A stretch of DNA of 64,000 nt from the NCBI GenBank assembly GCA_911728455.2, contig OU452234.1, positions 6,338,549 through 6,402,548 on the forward strand, in the 5' to 3' direction. Below are positions 12,701-24,555 of this stretch, piece by piece. The position numbers and the translations under genes are program-made. Below the pieces are notes generated by a model. That model was not told where the DNA came from, searched no databases, and worked only from the letters and a program-made list of their open reading frames with translations. Numbering within the stretch: position 1 is the first letter of the stretch; the number at the start of each line of letters is the position of its first letter. The stretch is from Marthasterias glacialis (taxonomy: Eukaryota > Echinodermata > Asteroidea > Forcipulatida > Asteriidae).

Positions 12701-15700
12701 TTGTGTTGTGACATCCTTAAGTACATGAATACATCACCCTGTGTACAAATTTTCTCATTTTCTCATGTTTTGCTGTTGAGGTGATTTCTTACCACATAGA
12801 AAATAAGTCTGCACAGCCTTGCAGGTGAGGCGGGTTGGAGGAGGGGGGGGGGGGGGGCTTGAATCCTGAGAACCCTATGGCTGCCCTCTCCCATCCCTGT
12901 TAGGGCAACTCTATATGCATGGTTTTATTTGCTTAGCCAGACCTTTAAATCTTGAGTTGTTAACAGTTCTGTAATACAGACCTTGCAAGTCCCGAATGAA
13001 GTCGATCTCTATTTTGGGGGGACCTTGGTTTCCTTTGTGCATTGCTCTGATGTGTGAGGCAAACCAAACCACACACTTTTACAATAGCACCGTCTAATGG
13101 CCCATTTAGACTTGCTCCCCATGTGAATTGGCCCTATTGAATACTGATTCTCATTCTAATGGAAAGGTGCCAGACTATTTTTCCCTTCCAGCCTCGGTTT
13201 GGTTACAATGATTTGATTGGTAGGAAAAAACCTGATGGCGGCACCATGATAAAGGTCTACAGCCCTCACTCCCAAGGATCAATATACAAAGATCCTTCAT
13301 GTTTCTGAACAAATCCTGAATGGTCCAATACTGAGCAGAATCAGATTGGCAGAGCAGTACTTAGTCCAAAAAGTCAGCCAATTTGACTTGAATGTGTTTG
13401 GGTTGGTTAGGGATTAATATTGAATCTTGATAAACAGTTGATTACCTTACAACTTTGAGAATATTCAGACGTGTCACCCCCACTGTGAAAGTTGATAAAT
13501 TCCTGTAAACGGAGAGAGTAAAAAGGGGATTTAACAATACACTAAAAATGGGAGAGCAAACAGGGCAATTAAACTTTCAAATTAAACTGTTTTTAATTTT
13601 GTTAAGTTTTTTTTTAGAATATCGATGAAATCAACAAAAACCATACAAAGTGTCTTCATTAATTCTTTCACTCCATTAAGTCCATTTATGGCTAAACGGG
13701 AACAAAACACATGGACGGCAAAGCCATTTATGGCCTCGATTTTGTACAGTATCAAATTACAAACAAAAACAATTCCATCTACATGTGCAGAAATTCCAGA
13801 ATTACACAAGTGTTAATGGAATACAGAAAACTATAGCGCTTCTGTGTCCCATATCCAACGAGGCCCGAGTTGGATATGGGATGCAGACACGATATAGTTT
13901 TCCTTATTCCACGAGCGCAGGTGTGATAACAAATTTATCTTCAAGCAAACTTGATGCGCAGCCTATAATAGTGCAATACACAGAGTTAGAAAAGCGTGTT
14001 AGAACAGGGTGTGATATGGGCCGTTCAATACTGGTCAATATCACACTGTTGTTGCTATGGATGGAACAATCAATATCGAGGATTCAAGTTTGCCTGAAGA
14101 AAGCTAAATATCCAACAAAAGACAAGCAAAGGACTTCATCAATATTTGGATGGATTCTTCAAATTGTTTTACTGACTCCCAGGTCCCTACAATACACAAA
14201 AACAAGCCTTGGAGAATCCTGAAGGACTAGTTTGAAGTCTGCATGTGATTTTTAAGGTTAATTCCAGAGTTACCGACTTCGGACAGGTCAGAATCTTGTT
14301 CATTCTTAATGATTATTGACCTCATATGTTGAAAATTTGTTATTAATGACAAATTTCATTTTTCAGTTTACCAAGTAAAACAAAACCCTCAAAACTAAAT
14401 TTCTGATGCCTATTGTCCATGTAATGAGGGAAGCTGTGAAATTGCCTGATATAATAAGGGATACAGAAAAATGATGACTTTAGTGTTTGCAGTACCATGA
14501 AATAAAGCAGTGTATACTCAGTGCTTTTCCAGTCCTCTTATGCCTATAGGCAAATAAAGTGCATCTTGGGTGGGATTGGAACCCGTCACCTTCCTCATTC
14601 TAAACCAGAAACCTGAATTATCCTAACTCAACCAGTTACATGGCATTGCCGATCACATTACAATCAAATGATCAAATGATTACATACCACAGTCTTCTGT
14701 GACCTCTGGACAGCTAGAATTTTAAGATCGTAAGAAAACTTGATGGAGATAACTGGGCCTTTGTCTTCCATTCTGAAGAGACAAGATCAAACTGTGATAA
14801 TTAATTTCCACAAGTTAATGATGTCACAAACACTATACAATGTATACATAACTACAACACGTACAACATTCGTCAGGATTAGATTGAATTTACCGATGTT
14901 TTCAGTAAATTTGGCAGATGGCCGACATTTCTTTCACAAAGACTATGCATGAACTTTCTCCCTTAAAGAGACTTGGTCTTGATAAGGAGTGAATCTTTTA
15001 TGTATTGCATTAATGAGACTTGAAAGTGCTTTAGCCTTAGCGGTGTCCCTGACCAAATAAATAGGCCCAAGTTTTGGACTATGTATTGGCAGGTTAATTG
15101 GCCCCATTTAAAATACCTTTCTATTGGTTACAACACACAACATGACCTGAAAATGACCTTTGTGAAAGTTCAAGTTGTGAACCAGGGCTCACCCTTAAAA
15201 CTAGCCCGGCGTACATTGTCTAGTAAAAACTGCTATGGGCTAGTAAACACCACTTCTCAACTTGCCCTGTGGGCTACTAAAAACTGTGCAACTTACATGT
15301 ACTTGCTTACAATGCTCATAATTCTTCCTTTTTAGATGTGATTAATACATTTCTGAAATGTGTTAATTTTTTTTTTTTTACGTGTGATTGTGACCAATTT
15401 GACCAATAACTGGTTGTGATCGCTACCATTAGTATCAGAGAGATACATTTATGACAATTTGGACAACGTTTACTAGCCCCTTGGGCTACTTTACAAAATC
15501 TTAAGCGCCAAGGCCTGTGAACAAAATAAACTTGATGTCATTGTTTCTAGATTTTTCTATTTTCGTCGTTTCAATTAAAAACCCCCCCAGTAATTTACAG
15601 CTTAAAACACTACCCCGTTCACCTGAAGGATGTGCTTGTTCTATCATCTGGACCTCGGACCACCACACCAAGAGCTCCTCCTGAACGAACTGCAAATACC

Positions 15701-16913
15701 TGAATGCAAAGTAAAATCACCATCTTTATCTGTATCTTTCAATGGGATGTTTCATTACTGGACATAAGATTGATGTCTTGCATGTTTCCAAACATTGTGG
15801 GGATGAGTTTACTTAACTGTTTTTTAAATTAAGTTCTTTTCATTTTCGCTTCAAAGATTTTCTTTTACACACTGCACACACGCGGTCCCATTGTTTCCAT
15901 TCTGAAAAACAGGCTGCTATTCTTTTGTATCTCGCAATTTTACATGCCACAATACAGGCAAGAACTAATGCACGCCAGTGGGCCCTTTCATATACAACGC
16001 AATAGACAATTTTGCAAAAACTTTTTTATTCGTGTTCGCCATGGAATTACTATGAGTATGACCCTCCTGGATCTGGAGGAGTCTCCTACCTTATCCTATT
16101 GTCACTGTCCCCCCGTAATCGGAAAGGAGTTTTTTCAAACTGAAATAGCCCACAAAAAGCACGGAAAAGTTTCCATATCTGACTGCCACTTTCTAAGGTT
16201 TTTTTTACATTTTATAATGGATGTTGGGCTTCATTTCCCTTTTTGAATACTCCTCTCGAGGAATTGGTAACTAAAACGTTAACTTTTGACCTTTAAAAAA
16301 GAAATTCAAGCGGACAGTTCATCGCACGGCCAGAACTTTCACGTATTCATGCCCAAAGGAACTAAAAATGGCATTTAGTGTTCAAAGCGCCTGTTCCTCT
16401 CTGTATACATACTGTCAACCTTTCTGGACAGGTTAGGATATAATTTGATCTAAATTATGGGAGATAAACTTGTGGCAGCTGGATACGACATTTTTGCCAA
16501 AACTTAGCACTTTCGAGTTTCGTCCAGCTCTGTCTAAAATTAAAAAATTAGGACTAAATAGATGAGTATGACATGCAGTGATAATGTATAAATTATATAT
16601 ATTTTCATTCAATGTTGTATTCAAACTGACTACCCTTAATTATTATCTTCACTTTTTGAACCCGGCTGATCAGATGCATAATGTGCATAGAGCATAGCAC
16701 AACTGGTCAAGTGAATTATGACTCGTGGTCGTAATTGATGAATGAATGGCATGCAATATAGGCTACCGTGCTTTGTAATATACACAATAATGGATGACCT
16801 TCACTAACCTGACGTTTGACTTCATCGTAAAAGACATTTGTTGCCTTGCTGATCGGTTCAAATCGTACCGGGTTTGTAGAGAGCTCGATGTAAAAATTGT
16901 GATCCTCCGCCAT
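743..16913 (-). CDS. RMC1: RMC1 (C18orf8/Mic1) orthologue, regulator of MON1-CCZ1; 15 exons, 3' end outside window
   Basis: Exons (minus strand): 16913-16809, 15699-15623, 14772-14688, 13502-13446, 12424-12266, 10617-10549, 9988-9885, 7551-7462, 6763-6694, 5974-5939, 5298-5133, 4375-4263, 3442-3373, 2218-2124, 946-743. All have AG/GT borders and join in frame to 500 codons. The start MAEDHNFYIELSTNPVRFEP, the exon-2 core VFAVRSGG, the exon-5 core EVVFITDHGLELYQVIPEKK and the exon-15 core DQSDMYTHVL resemble vertebrate RMC1 in order and spacing. Vertebrate protein is about 657 aa, so roughly the last 155 residues lie left of the window. In the family, the N-terminal part is a beta-propeller (here about residues 1-400) and the C-terminal Mic1 domain (starting in exon 15) is helical. 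RMC1 is a subunit of the MON1-CCZ1 complex, the exchange factor that activates RAB7 on late endosomes. Introns are full of MITEs and one 1.5-kb minisatellite. The exon 13 donor is ambiguous: 3373 or 3382, a 9-nt difference. Confidence 0.92.
3072..3217. mobile_element. Palindromic MITE with CTCF-like arms, copy 1
   Basis: Terminal inverted repeats ATGAGAGACTTTTG / AAAGTCTCCCAT and inner arms ACACTAGATGGCAGCAGAC / GTCTGCTGCCACCTAT. The centre holds GTGCGCATGC. It lies in RMC1 intron 13. Confidence 0.85.
3575..3805. mobile_element. hAT-like MITE with 8-bp target duplication GTTGTGGC
   Basis: Ends CAAAGATTATAGAGC / GCTCTAAAATCTTTG with about 45 bp of inverted repeat, flanked directly by GTTGTGGC at 3567-3574 and 3806-3813. 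CA...TG ends plus an 8-bp duplication are typical of hAT elements. 231 bp, non-coding, RMC1 intron 12-13 region. Confidence 0.85.
5471..5615. mobile_element. Palindromic MITE with CTCF-like arms, copy 2
   Basis: Starts ATGGGAGACGTTTGAGG, arm ACACTAGGTGGCAGCAGAC; the right arm reads back as CAGGTGGCAGCAGACTTACC. RMC1 intron 10. Confidence 0.85.
6074..6261. mobile_element. Palindromic MITE (CCATAAGCCATTTCACGG ends)
   Basis: CCATAAGCCATTTCACGG at the left and CCGTGAAACGGCCTATGG at the right are imperfect inverted repeats 190 bp apart. Non-coding, RMC1 intron 9. Confidence 0.65.
7625..8122. mobile_element. MITE with GGGTCATTCC ends and TTCA target duplication
   Basis: GGGTCATTCCATGCCAACTC at the left mirrors GCGCGGAATGACCC at the right. 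GACCGACTCAGA and TCTGAGTCGGTC form a second inverted pair. TTCA flanks both ends (4-bp duplication). It starts 73 bp upstream of RMC1 exon 8 in transcript terms (exon at 7462-7551). Confidence 0.75.
8130..8400. mobile_element. Dispersed repeat with internal hairpin, copy 1
   Basis: Shares TTTGCTTGAAGATAAAT, GTTGGATATGGGATACAGA and GTATTCCACGAGC with 13805-14100 in the opposite orientation. The pair around ATATCCAAC / GTTGGATAT forms a hairpin. Immediately follows the previous MITE. Confidence 0.65.
8904..9660. mobile_element. Long-arm palindromic element with 9-bp target duplication (MULE-like MITE)
   Basis: Left TAGCCCTGGTAGGATGTC, right inverse GACGTCCTATCAGGGCTA; the arms continue through GTCTCCGTT and CTACTGACGTC. 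Flanks GGTTTGTGA (8895-8903) and GGTTTGGGA (9661-9669) fit a 9-bp duplication with one mismatch. No transposase frame. Confidence 0.75.
10682..12190. repeat. 16-bp minisatellite, about 94 units, in RMC1 intron 5
   Basis: Unit GTAAGCAGAGAACCCT repeated head to tail over 1.5 kb, with point variants (AACACT, AACCTT, GGACTCT, AACCAT, ATAACC) that recur in blocks, suggesting higher-order amplification. The unit has no stop in any minus-strand frame, so three overlapping ORFs of up to 468 codons appear; 16 is not a multiple of 3, so each frame reads the same 16-residue cycle. It lies between coding exons 5 and 6 and is not coding. Confidence 0.97.
13805..14100. mobile_element. Dispersed repeat with internal hairpin, copy 2
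   Basis: CATATCCAACGAGG / GAGTTGGATATGGGA hairpin flanked by TGGAATACAGAAAACTATAG and CTATAGTTTTCC-type arms, then CTTCAAGCAAACTTGA. Opposite orientation to 8130-8400. RMC1 intron 3. Confidence 0.65.
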
Positions 16914-17148
16914 GGTTTAAGTTTTAGTTTACTAAAAATGTAAAACTACCCATCACAAGGTATGTGCAATGTACGTATGCGTATATGTGTGTACAAGTCA
17001 CTGTACAGTCGCAAAACGTCAGGGTCGCTAGCTTATTATAGAACCTGACTATATGTTTGGAACGGCTGCTCCTTTCCTGGGAGGGGGGGGGGGGGCGGTT
17101 CGTCTGCGCTTGGTGTGGGCGGATCGGGGTGATGGGGTGGGGACTCAG

Positions 17149-17502
17149 CAGTGGAGTAACTAAGGGGGGGGGGGGGGGGCACGGGAGCGCCCCAACTTAT
17201 GTCCGTGCCCCCGGGTGCCCCATCCCACCCCCCCCCCCATTTGAAATCTGGACTTTTGAGATAAAATTACCAGAATAAAATGTTACATTTTATGAGCTTT
17301 TATGTAGTAATCTCAATGTTTTTAAAACAAATTTTTATTATTTACACGTGCAGAATGTATTTTGTTTTACCTCAACACGTCAGAAGACCACTTAAAAGGG
17401 GCTTGTTTAGGCATTACAAACGGAAACTATAGTTTGAATTGGCCGAAAGTGCCCCCTAGGAAAAAAGGTGCCCCCTAAAATTTTACCCTAGTTACGGCGC
17501 TG
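17149..17502. mobile_element. hAT-like MITE with G tract, 8-bp target duplication GGACTCAG
   Basis: CAGTGGAGTAACTAAGG ... CCCTAGTTACGGCGCTG, flanked by GGACTCAG at 17141-17148 and 17503-17510. 354 bp, with a run of about 16 G and a C run inside. Lies upstream of the RMC1 start. Confidence 0.88.
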
Positions 17503-18357
17503 GGACTCAGTCACCCCCCCCCCCCCGCCCCCTCTAATAATTCCCCACTCATCACTGTCTGGCCCGTAGGAACCGTGACAGGCACGGCCATGGCTGTATG
17601 CCAACATTAGTGTGTGGGTGTTGTGTGTTTTTTTAACCAGTTGCATCTCTAAGTTGAGTCGAAGTTTGCTCGTGCCCACAAATTCCCTGAAGTTAAACAT
17701 GAATGAAGTGCTAGCTAAGTAACCAATCATGTCCTGAACCCACAGATTGGGCCCTACAGAAAATGTCCAGGCAGCGCAGACAGTAGCCACGTATGACGTC
17801 ATCGGTGCAGGGGTCAATTGGCTCGAACTCACAAAACATTACTTGAGACTCATCTTAAGATGAGTTGTCACTCTCCTCGCCATAAAGATTTGTATCATTT
17901 AACACTGATTCATTAATCATTGAGTATACATAGAATCATTGCGGTTTGTGAATTCGAACACAGATACACACACACCGAAGGACAACACCCCCTATGCACC
18001 GGAACCCCACTCCAAGTACCATACTATAACTCAATGGAAGAAAAGATAGATGATGATTTATGGCAGTTAAAAATTAAGGCTTGATTTGATGAAATTTGAC
18101 ACATCTCCATGCATCTCATTATGCTGTTCATTTTTTGTCTTTATTGTGTACAGTTGGTTTTAACATTCAGCATAAAGTCATCAGAAAAAAAAACTTCAAT
18201 AGTTACCTACATGGCAGTGCATTGTTAATGTTCTACAAAATGATCTGTGGGTAGCCACACTACTAATACGTGCCTATCTTTGATATACAAAATATATAAA
18301 AGTATTAAAATTGTTTCCTCTATATCACCCCGCCCCAAAGTGTTTATTTCTTTGCAG

Positions 18358-18506
18358 ATTTCGGATTTTCAGTTTTCAAAGTCGGGGTCGCTCACAGACT
18401 GAAACTGTACCAGTTTATTCAATCTAGTGTCGCACCACAGCTGGATGAGTTTCTAGAGTTCTTCAACCGTTTAAAATCTCGTCTCCTACTGGACGATTTG
18501 CAGTAA
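18358..18506 (+). CDS. Unidentified terminal-type coding exon (48 codons plus stop)
   Basis: A good acceptor (pyrimidine-rich, ending TTTGCAG at 18351-18357) is followed by two bases of a split codon and 48 open codons ending in TAA at 18504-18506. The peptide includes VFKVGVAHRLKLYQFIQSS and then an acidic, leucine- and phenylalanine-rich helix-like tail ending in LLLDDLQ. It looks like real protein, not translated spacer. I do not recognise the family. No upstream exon was found between it and the RMC1 start at 16913, so the remaining exons may be missed, or this may be a gene fragment. Confidence 0.38.
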
Positions 18507-19420
18507 TTGAAAAAGAGATTTACTGCAGTAATTCGTTGAATTTTGAGCGCGTTCATTATGCTCTTTTTTGATTTATCGAAATCGAGTTTCAAAAATGACG
18601 TTTTGGTACGTATACGGCAGTGTTTCGGATAAACTTTTTCTCATAAAGTGGCGTTCTTGATACTCAAGTTTGTAAAAAGAGATCACTCTGAACTCTTCAA
18701 ACATTTTACTATTTTTGGCTGAATACTATATTATGATTAATACATCTTTGCTGTGTTTTGGACGACCATAATTATCCATTATAAAATGTGAATGGGTAAG
18801 TGCCAAAAAGGGGCACGGCGACAACAATATTGTTTTGTATAACTGTGAAAGATTTGTGGTAATTATGGACTGTTTAAAACTTTAAAGGCATCTACAGGAT
18901 CGGTAAAACTGATAGTTCAGTGTTCTTGCTTTTTCGGCTTCAATATATACATGAAAAAACTGTGAAAATTTGGGCTCAATCCGTCGTCTGGGTCAGGAGA
19001 AAATAGTGAAAAAACGTACAAACTTTTCAGCATCTAAACACATTGTCCATTTCGATTGTAACTAAAATCAACTGTTGCGTTTTTTAGGCTTTCAGATACA
19101 GTTTTCTCGAACATGACAGCATGTCAGAGGGAAATATTTCACAGAAAAATTGGTTCTAGACATTAACTTCATAAACAGTAAGCTTTCAGACTGAAACTAA
19201 ACAATAGTAATTTTTATCCTTACCAATCCTCTACAGGACCTTCAAAAACAATGAGTGGATATAATAAAATTTCTTGAATGAGATCAATTTATTGGTTTTG
19301 ATTTGAATACTTGGCTCAGTATTAACACAGTAGAATGCAATGCATTTGAATGCATTATGGAGGAAAAATGGGTGAATCTGGAAATGGACCTGACCTTCAG
19401 CTCTCCCGCAAAAGAATTAT

Positions 19421-19426
19421 TTTATT
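19421..19426 (-). terminator. Candidate poly(A) signal of the SLC52A gene
   Basis: AATAAA on the minus strand about 300 nt after the stop at 19724. It is the nearest canonical hexamer I noticed. There is no transcript evidence. Confidence 0.3.
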
Positions 19427-19723
19427 AAAAAAGGTGTCTTTTGGCTGAAGCTATAACGTCGAACTTTCTAACAATTAGAATTATTTAACATATTCACCGT
19501 TCTGGACAAATTAATAACAGTTATATTGCTGTACAGGACGTGCCTTAGTTGGCCTGGCCTTTTCGACACCACGGCTTTGGGTTCGGCTCCGCAAAGGCAC
19601 CGTCCATCGTTCTGAAGCCGCGTGCCCAAAGTGCACGATTTCAAACATACTGACAGAACCTATATGCCGAGAGCCGTTGTTTCGAAAATACTTCATCGAC
19701 CATTTTTTTTATAGTGGTCGTTT

Positions 19724-21796
19724 TTACATTGGTTGACAGATGGGCATCCCGTCGCAGGCATTCTCATAATACGGTGTGAATAGCTGAGCTACGGTGACGA
19801 TAGGGAACATGACGAAGGCGCCAATCAGGGAGCCCAGCTGGGTGATGCCGCCGTACCAAATCAAAAGGGAGCGGTTGTTGGGCTGACTGCGAAGGATCCA
19901 GGCGATGGTGGCCTTGGTGTACACAAGCAAGCCAGTCACTAACACCCAAGCAAGTATCTGTTTCAATCAAGAGAACAAGCTGGATGGTCAGGATGGATAA
20001 CTAACATTAACAATTGATGGCGTGGAGAATCCATGGTTTGGTGGAAGAGTACAATCCTTCCAATCACCTAGGCCTAGTTTAAAACAAATACAGTCTGAAT
20101 GGCCTGTGAAATGCTCGTTGAAAAGGATGCAAATAATGATGTTCATTTATACAACGGGAGACTTTTGGACGGTCCTTTTTCACAGTTCTCACCAGTAGTA
20201 CGCATGCTCAGAACTATGCGCGCAATACTGAGCATGTGTGCGCACATTCTCAGAACTGTCAAAAAGGACCGCTGTGTCTGCTGCCGCCAGCGTCTCAAAA
20301 GTCTCCCATTATTGGCGGTATTTGGCAGTTGCTTGCTAACTAGATACCAAAGTCTCCCACGCCAAAAAAAAAATTTAAAAAAATCTCGTCTATGTATGTT
20401 CATGATCATCGGCTTATTCTTTTGGTGCTTATCTGCAATGTAATAAGATTTTTATTTTATGAAAGTATCTCCTCGCTTTGAAGTGTATTGTGTTTTGCCT
20501 TAATTTAAAGCACTATACATTGTTTAAAGGCTTACTTACAATAAGTACGGAACCTCCAACCTCGTTTTGCAGCGGTGGAGTTGGACTGAGTGCCGCCGTC
20601 AGAAAGCAGAAACTTCCAGCAAACGTGCCTGCAGTTGCCATCACACCGACCAAGAGCAGACTCCTGCTTGGCAGCAGCATAACCAACGTGGCGGCAAGGG
20701 GGTTGGCAATATTGGCCATTGTGGAAGCCAAGAGGTAAGTGTTGAATCCGTACGGTGCGCACGAGTAGGTCTGGATGGACGGTAGAGCACCATTGCTAAG
20801 TGATGTCACGAAGGCTAAGACACCAAACAGATAGATGTATTGATACCGGCTTAATGCATGCTTCGTGGTCTTGTCATCGACGGAGGACTCTTCGGGTGGT
20901 GTCACCGGTGATTCTTCAGGGCCGGAAGAGATGCCCTGGGACGACGACGTCTCATCGTCGGTCCCATACACGAGCACGGTGCGGCTCTCGGCACAACTCA
21001 TTGTCACAGACACTTTTTGTACCGTAGTAGTAGATTTAGGTTTCCGATTCAGGTGTTCACGTTTTGCCAGGGGTAGATAGTTTAGCAAAGTGAATGCAAT
21101 CAGGCATGTCATCATCATTGCAAAGAGGAAGCCAAAGAATTCCCGCGGTAGGAATCTAGCCGGTGAGTCTACCTGCTTCCAGTTTGTGCATATCTCCTCC
21201 AAAGTAACATTGTCGATCACGGTGTAGTTGATGTAGGTGTTGTTGGCGACACACTCGACGTGCCCAACGCCCTGGATGAGCGCCACGATGCTGGGTAGCA
21301 GAGAGCTCAGACCTTCCCCGACGAAATACCAGGTAAGGTATGAGTTCTTGAGGATGGACATGAAGGGCGTGAAGGCCACAGACGAAGTGCAGTCCACGAT
21401 GGATAGGAAGAACGCCAAGCACAGCAATGCCGTGCTATGAAGACTGCCATCTATGTCCCATACCGTATAGGCATCCCAGAAAAATACAAGCAACAAGGTT
21501 GATATGCAACCTATGGACACGATAATGAAGACTGTTGGTATTTCTACATGTCTCCCTTTGGGTGAAAAGTAGTTGACGAGGGAGAAGATCAAAGGTCCCA
21601 CATTAGCGATTTGGATGATGACAGTCAAGTAAGTGGCCAAGTTGTAGCCTTCTGGGACGTTCAGGGAAACCAAGAGTGGGAGTTGCACCCATAGCCCGTT
21701 GATGGCGACCCAGGAGCCCGTTCCGAAGAGCAGGACGAGGATAACGACTGGGATTCGCACCGCGAGAGGACCCTTCTCTTGAGCGTGTTCTGCCAT
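19724..21796 (-). CDS. SLC52A: Riboflavin transporter, SLC52A (RFVT) family
   Basis: Two exons: 21796-20540 (419 codons, donor GTAAGT) and 19957-19724 (77 codons plus TAA), giving 496 aa. Family members are about 450-470 aa and move riboflavin across the plasma membrane. Conserved family features include the first membrane segment running into GLWVQLPLLVSLNVPEGYNL (about residues 34-53). The hydrophobic profile fits about 11 membrane spans: several between residues 15 and 175, one at 219-240, then 320-475. A loop at 182-210 has three N-glycosylation sequons (N185, N190, N196), so it is probably extracellular. Residues 245-318 form a Ser/Glu-rich hydrophilic loop, probably cytosolic. An acceptor-like AG lies a few bases before the ATG, so an upstream 5' UTR exon is possible. 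The paralogue cannot be fixed (SLC52A3-like is my guess). The 582-bp intron carries a MITE. Confidence 0.92.
20155..20310. mobile_element. Palindromic MITE related to the CTCF-like family, SLC52A intron
   Basis: GGGAGACTTTTGGACGGTCC at the left and AAAAGTCTCCCATT at the right, with inner arms around TGAGAATGTGCGCACA. The right part has CTGCTGCCGCCAG, a variant of the family arm. Confidence 0.7.
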
Positions 21797-22400
21797 TACA
21801 GATAGGTCTACGGATGAGTTACACGCAAGTATTATTCAACCAGTCAGCTGTGTAAATGAACAAGAACATTGTGTTATTTTATGTGTTAATGCGTTAGTGT
21901 GACTTGAGTAAAAACTTCAGTGCACGTAAAACAGTTACGTCGAAGGACTTGGTTTGGCTGACGCAATAACCGTGTTTTTTTGGCTTAGCACAGAACAATT
22001 TTGCTTAGTGGAAACAGGCTACACCGTTACCGTTGCCATCCCGATGTCATGTTATTTACACTTTTTTAAGATTGGTGTCCTGCTATTACTATTATTATTT
22101 ATTTATTTATTTTTAACAGTTTAATGGGACCTGCAGATCATTATTTACGATTCGGAGCAAAAAAACCAAAAAAAACCCACAAAAACACACACACACACAC
22201 ACACAAAAACACGTGTGGCCGTAAATAACTACCCAGACAAAATCATAAATATTATAGGCCTGTATGATGGTTTCACGTTTCTGTCGAGTTTATGGGAGGA
22301 AACTACATAATGATACCGTCTGTAATTTTGAATTGGCAATAGCAGAGGCGACTATTTTGGAGATCATTCACAGCGATCCAAACCATCGAGGGAATACAAA

Positions 22401-22754
22401 CAGTGGCGTAGCCAAGGGGGGGGGGGGGGGGCGGGGGCACGTGCCTCCCCAAAACAAAAATTATATAGGGCCCCCAGATGCCCCCATGAAACAAATGTAG
22501 ATACATATAATTCATTAAAAAAAACATGGTACCTGGGCCCCCCCCCCCAGTGAAAAAACCTGGCTACGCCGCTGGGGCGTAACCAGAAGGGGCAGGGGCG
22601 GGCCCCCCGATCAGAACCCTTGTCCCTCCCAAAATGAGATCAAAAAAATACACAAATTATGAATGGTTTGATAAAAAAAATATAGCCTCCCCCCAAAATG
22701 ATGTCTTTGCCCCCCGCTTGCCACCCCCATGAAAATTATCTGGTTACGCCACTG
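22401..22754. mobile_element. Two abutting hAT-like MITEs (CAGTGGCGTAGCC ends)
   Basis: First unit 22401-22573 (CAGTGGCGTAGCC ... GGCTACGCCGCTG); second ends at 22754 with CTGGTTACGCCACTG. The units meet back to back at GCTGGGGCGTAACC. No matching 8-bp flanks, so one end may be a recombinant. Lies in the SLC52A-COX5B spacer. Confidence 0.75.
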
Positions 22755-24547
22755 AAAAAAACCCAATACAACCGCAGTGATATCGCCAATGTCGAAGACA
22801 AATTACTAACCTTCAAATACTGTTGAGAACAGTTGAGGCTTATAAAAAGAAGCACGTTTAGGAGTAAACCGGTTTGACTGTGACCCAGTCGTTATTGATC
22901 CCAACCACGATCCAACACGGTTGTCATACCGCACAAAGATTTGATCCAGTAACAGCAACTGAATTCGGATCCTGGATTTCGAGCAGATGTCCGTTTTCAA
23001 AAAGATTTTACGCAACACACATCTCAATGTCATTCATCCCATCGAAGTTATGTAAGCTTCACTGACAGAAGTTACATAAAAATGTCGGCCATAAGACTCG
23101 CCCGAGTAGCTATAAAACCATAGCTGTGCATAAATCCATCCCCAACTTGTTGATAATAAGCCAAGTTTACTTTTGCCGTCCATTATCTGATTATAAAGCA
23201 CTTATCAATTTCACAATCCAGTGGAATTGTGATGATAACTAATACAACGTATACATACGTTTTTAGTTGTAGACCGTCCTATGTTATGGTGGTAATAGGA
23301 GCCTACAAAAAATAATATTGCAGTAGTTTTACAAAATAAATAATTGTTACCTGCTGGATGTGTATTGGATGGATCCAGAGACATCAGAACCAGACCATTG
23401 CATGTGGTTCAGTGGAAACTCAGTGCCTAGTCCTTGTCTTTTGTTATTCATTTCGAATTATTGACCTTTGCTTGCCTTGATTTAAGCACTAACAGGTACA
23501 ACGTGCGCCGCTCAATGGTTATTGTGCCCCAGCTTAGGCACAGACAGGGCGGAACTGGTGTGAGGAGTACACAAGAGCTTCTTCAGACTAACCTTGAACC
23601 TTGACTAAGCAATATCTTTTGTTAAAAACCACTTCGTGGAAGGCAGACCACGGGTACCAAAGGGTATTACGTGCAAGCATGGCATAGGCTTTATTATGGA
23701 ATATTGTAGAGGTGGTGCCACCGTAGAGGTGCGACAAATGGAGAGGTGAAGATTGAAGTTATGACCCGAAGGGTGAGGGGGGCCGTGTAATGCAAAGCAA
23801 AAATGTTTGGCTTCTTCATCAAACAGTGCAGGCTAACCTTCATAATATTTGGATAATGTATGTTGGTCCGATATTAGGTGAAGTGTAGGTCTACAAAAAT
23901 TATGATTCGGTATCTCTTGAAAAAACTAAAAATCAGTACTGGTAGGCCTATACTTTCACAGATGAATGGATAAGCATCGAAGTGTAAATGCACAACTCCC
24001 CATGTATAATTAAAAGGGTGACGATTTATAATTCCCGTATTATTCAATACAGTATCATTGATTTTTACAACAGCCTGAATAATAATGACCTGGAGGCACT
24101 ATTTTTTTTTACAGAAAGGAGAAAAAGGGCTACGTTTTTTTCTCAATCAGTTTTTCTTCCTCTGTTAAAAAGCAGTTGGCTTGCGGAACAACCTAGCCTA
24201 AACTTTTGCCCAGTTGCACACAACTGACAATATCTTCAAGGGGCTGGAAAATAAAGTCTGCTTTAAGGGGGTGGTGTCTTTGGGATCGTGGGCGGGTCTT
24301 ATGTAAAATATAAATACAACAGGTTTCGGCGTGTCCCCGGCCCCCTTCCCTTTTTACTTTCCTCTTTATTTGTTCCCCTTCCCACACACCCCACAAAAAA
24401 GGAAGTGGGCACTTTTTTTAAACACTGCGCCCTCTAGAGCGCAAAAATGCTTGTATCGCAGGAAACTTCGTATCGTACCCAACTGATGCGCGCAACAATG
24501 TTACCACTCATCCCCACTTACATTGAGATGTTAAAAAAAGCACCTCG

Positions 24548-24555
24548 TGACGTCA
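24548..24555. promoter_or_regulatory. CRE-like palindrome TGACGTCA upstream of COX5B
   Basis: A perfect TGACGTCA lies 140 bp before the COX5B ATG. CREB/ATF sites and GC-rich NRF sites are typical of respiratory-chain promoters, and a GCGC-rich stretch (TGATGCGCGCAAC near 24484) lies just upstream. Function is inferred from position only. Confidence 0.35.

Noticed and set aside
20567-21440. Several plus-strand ORFs of 67-86 codons
   Set aside because: Antisense shadows of the SLC52A coding exon.
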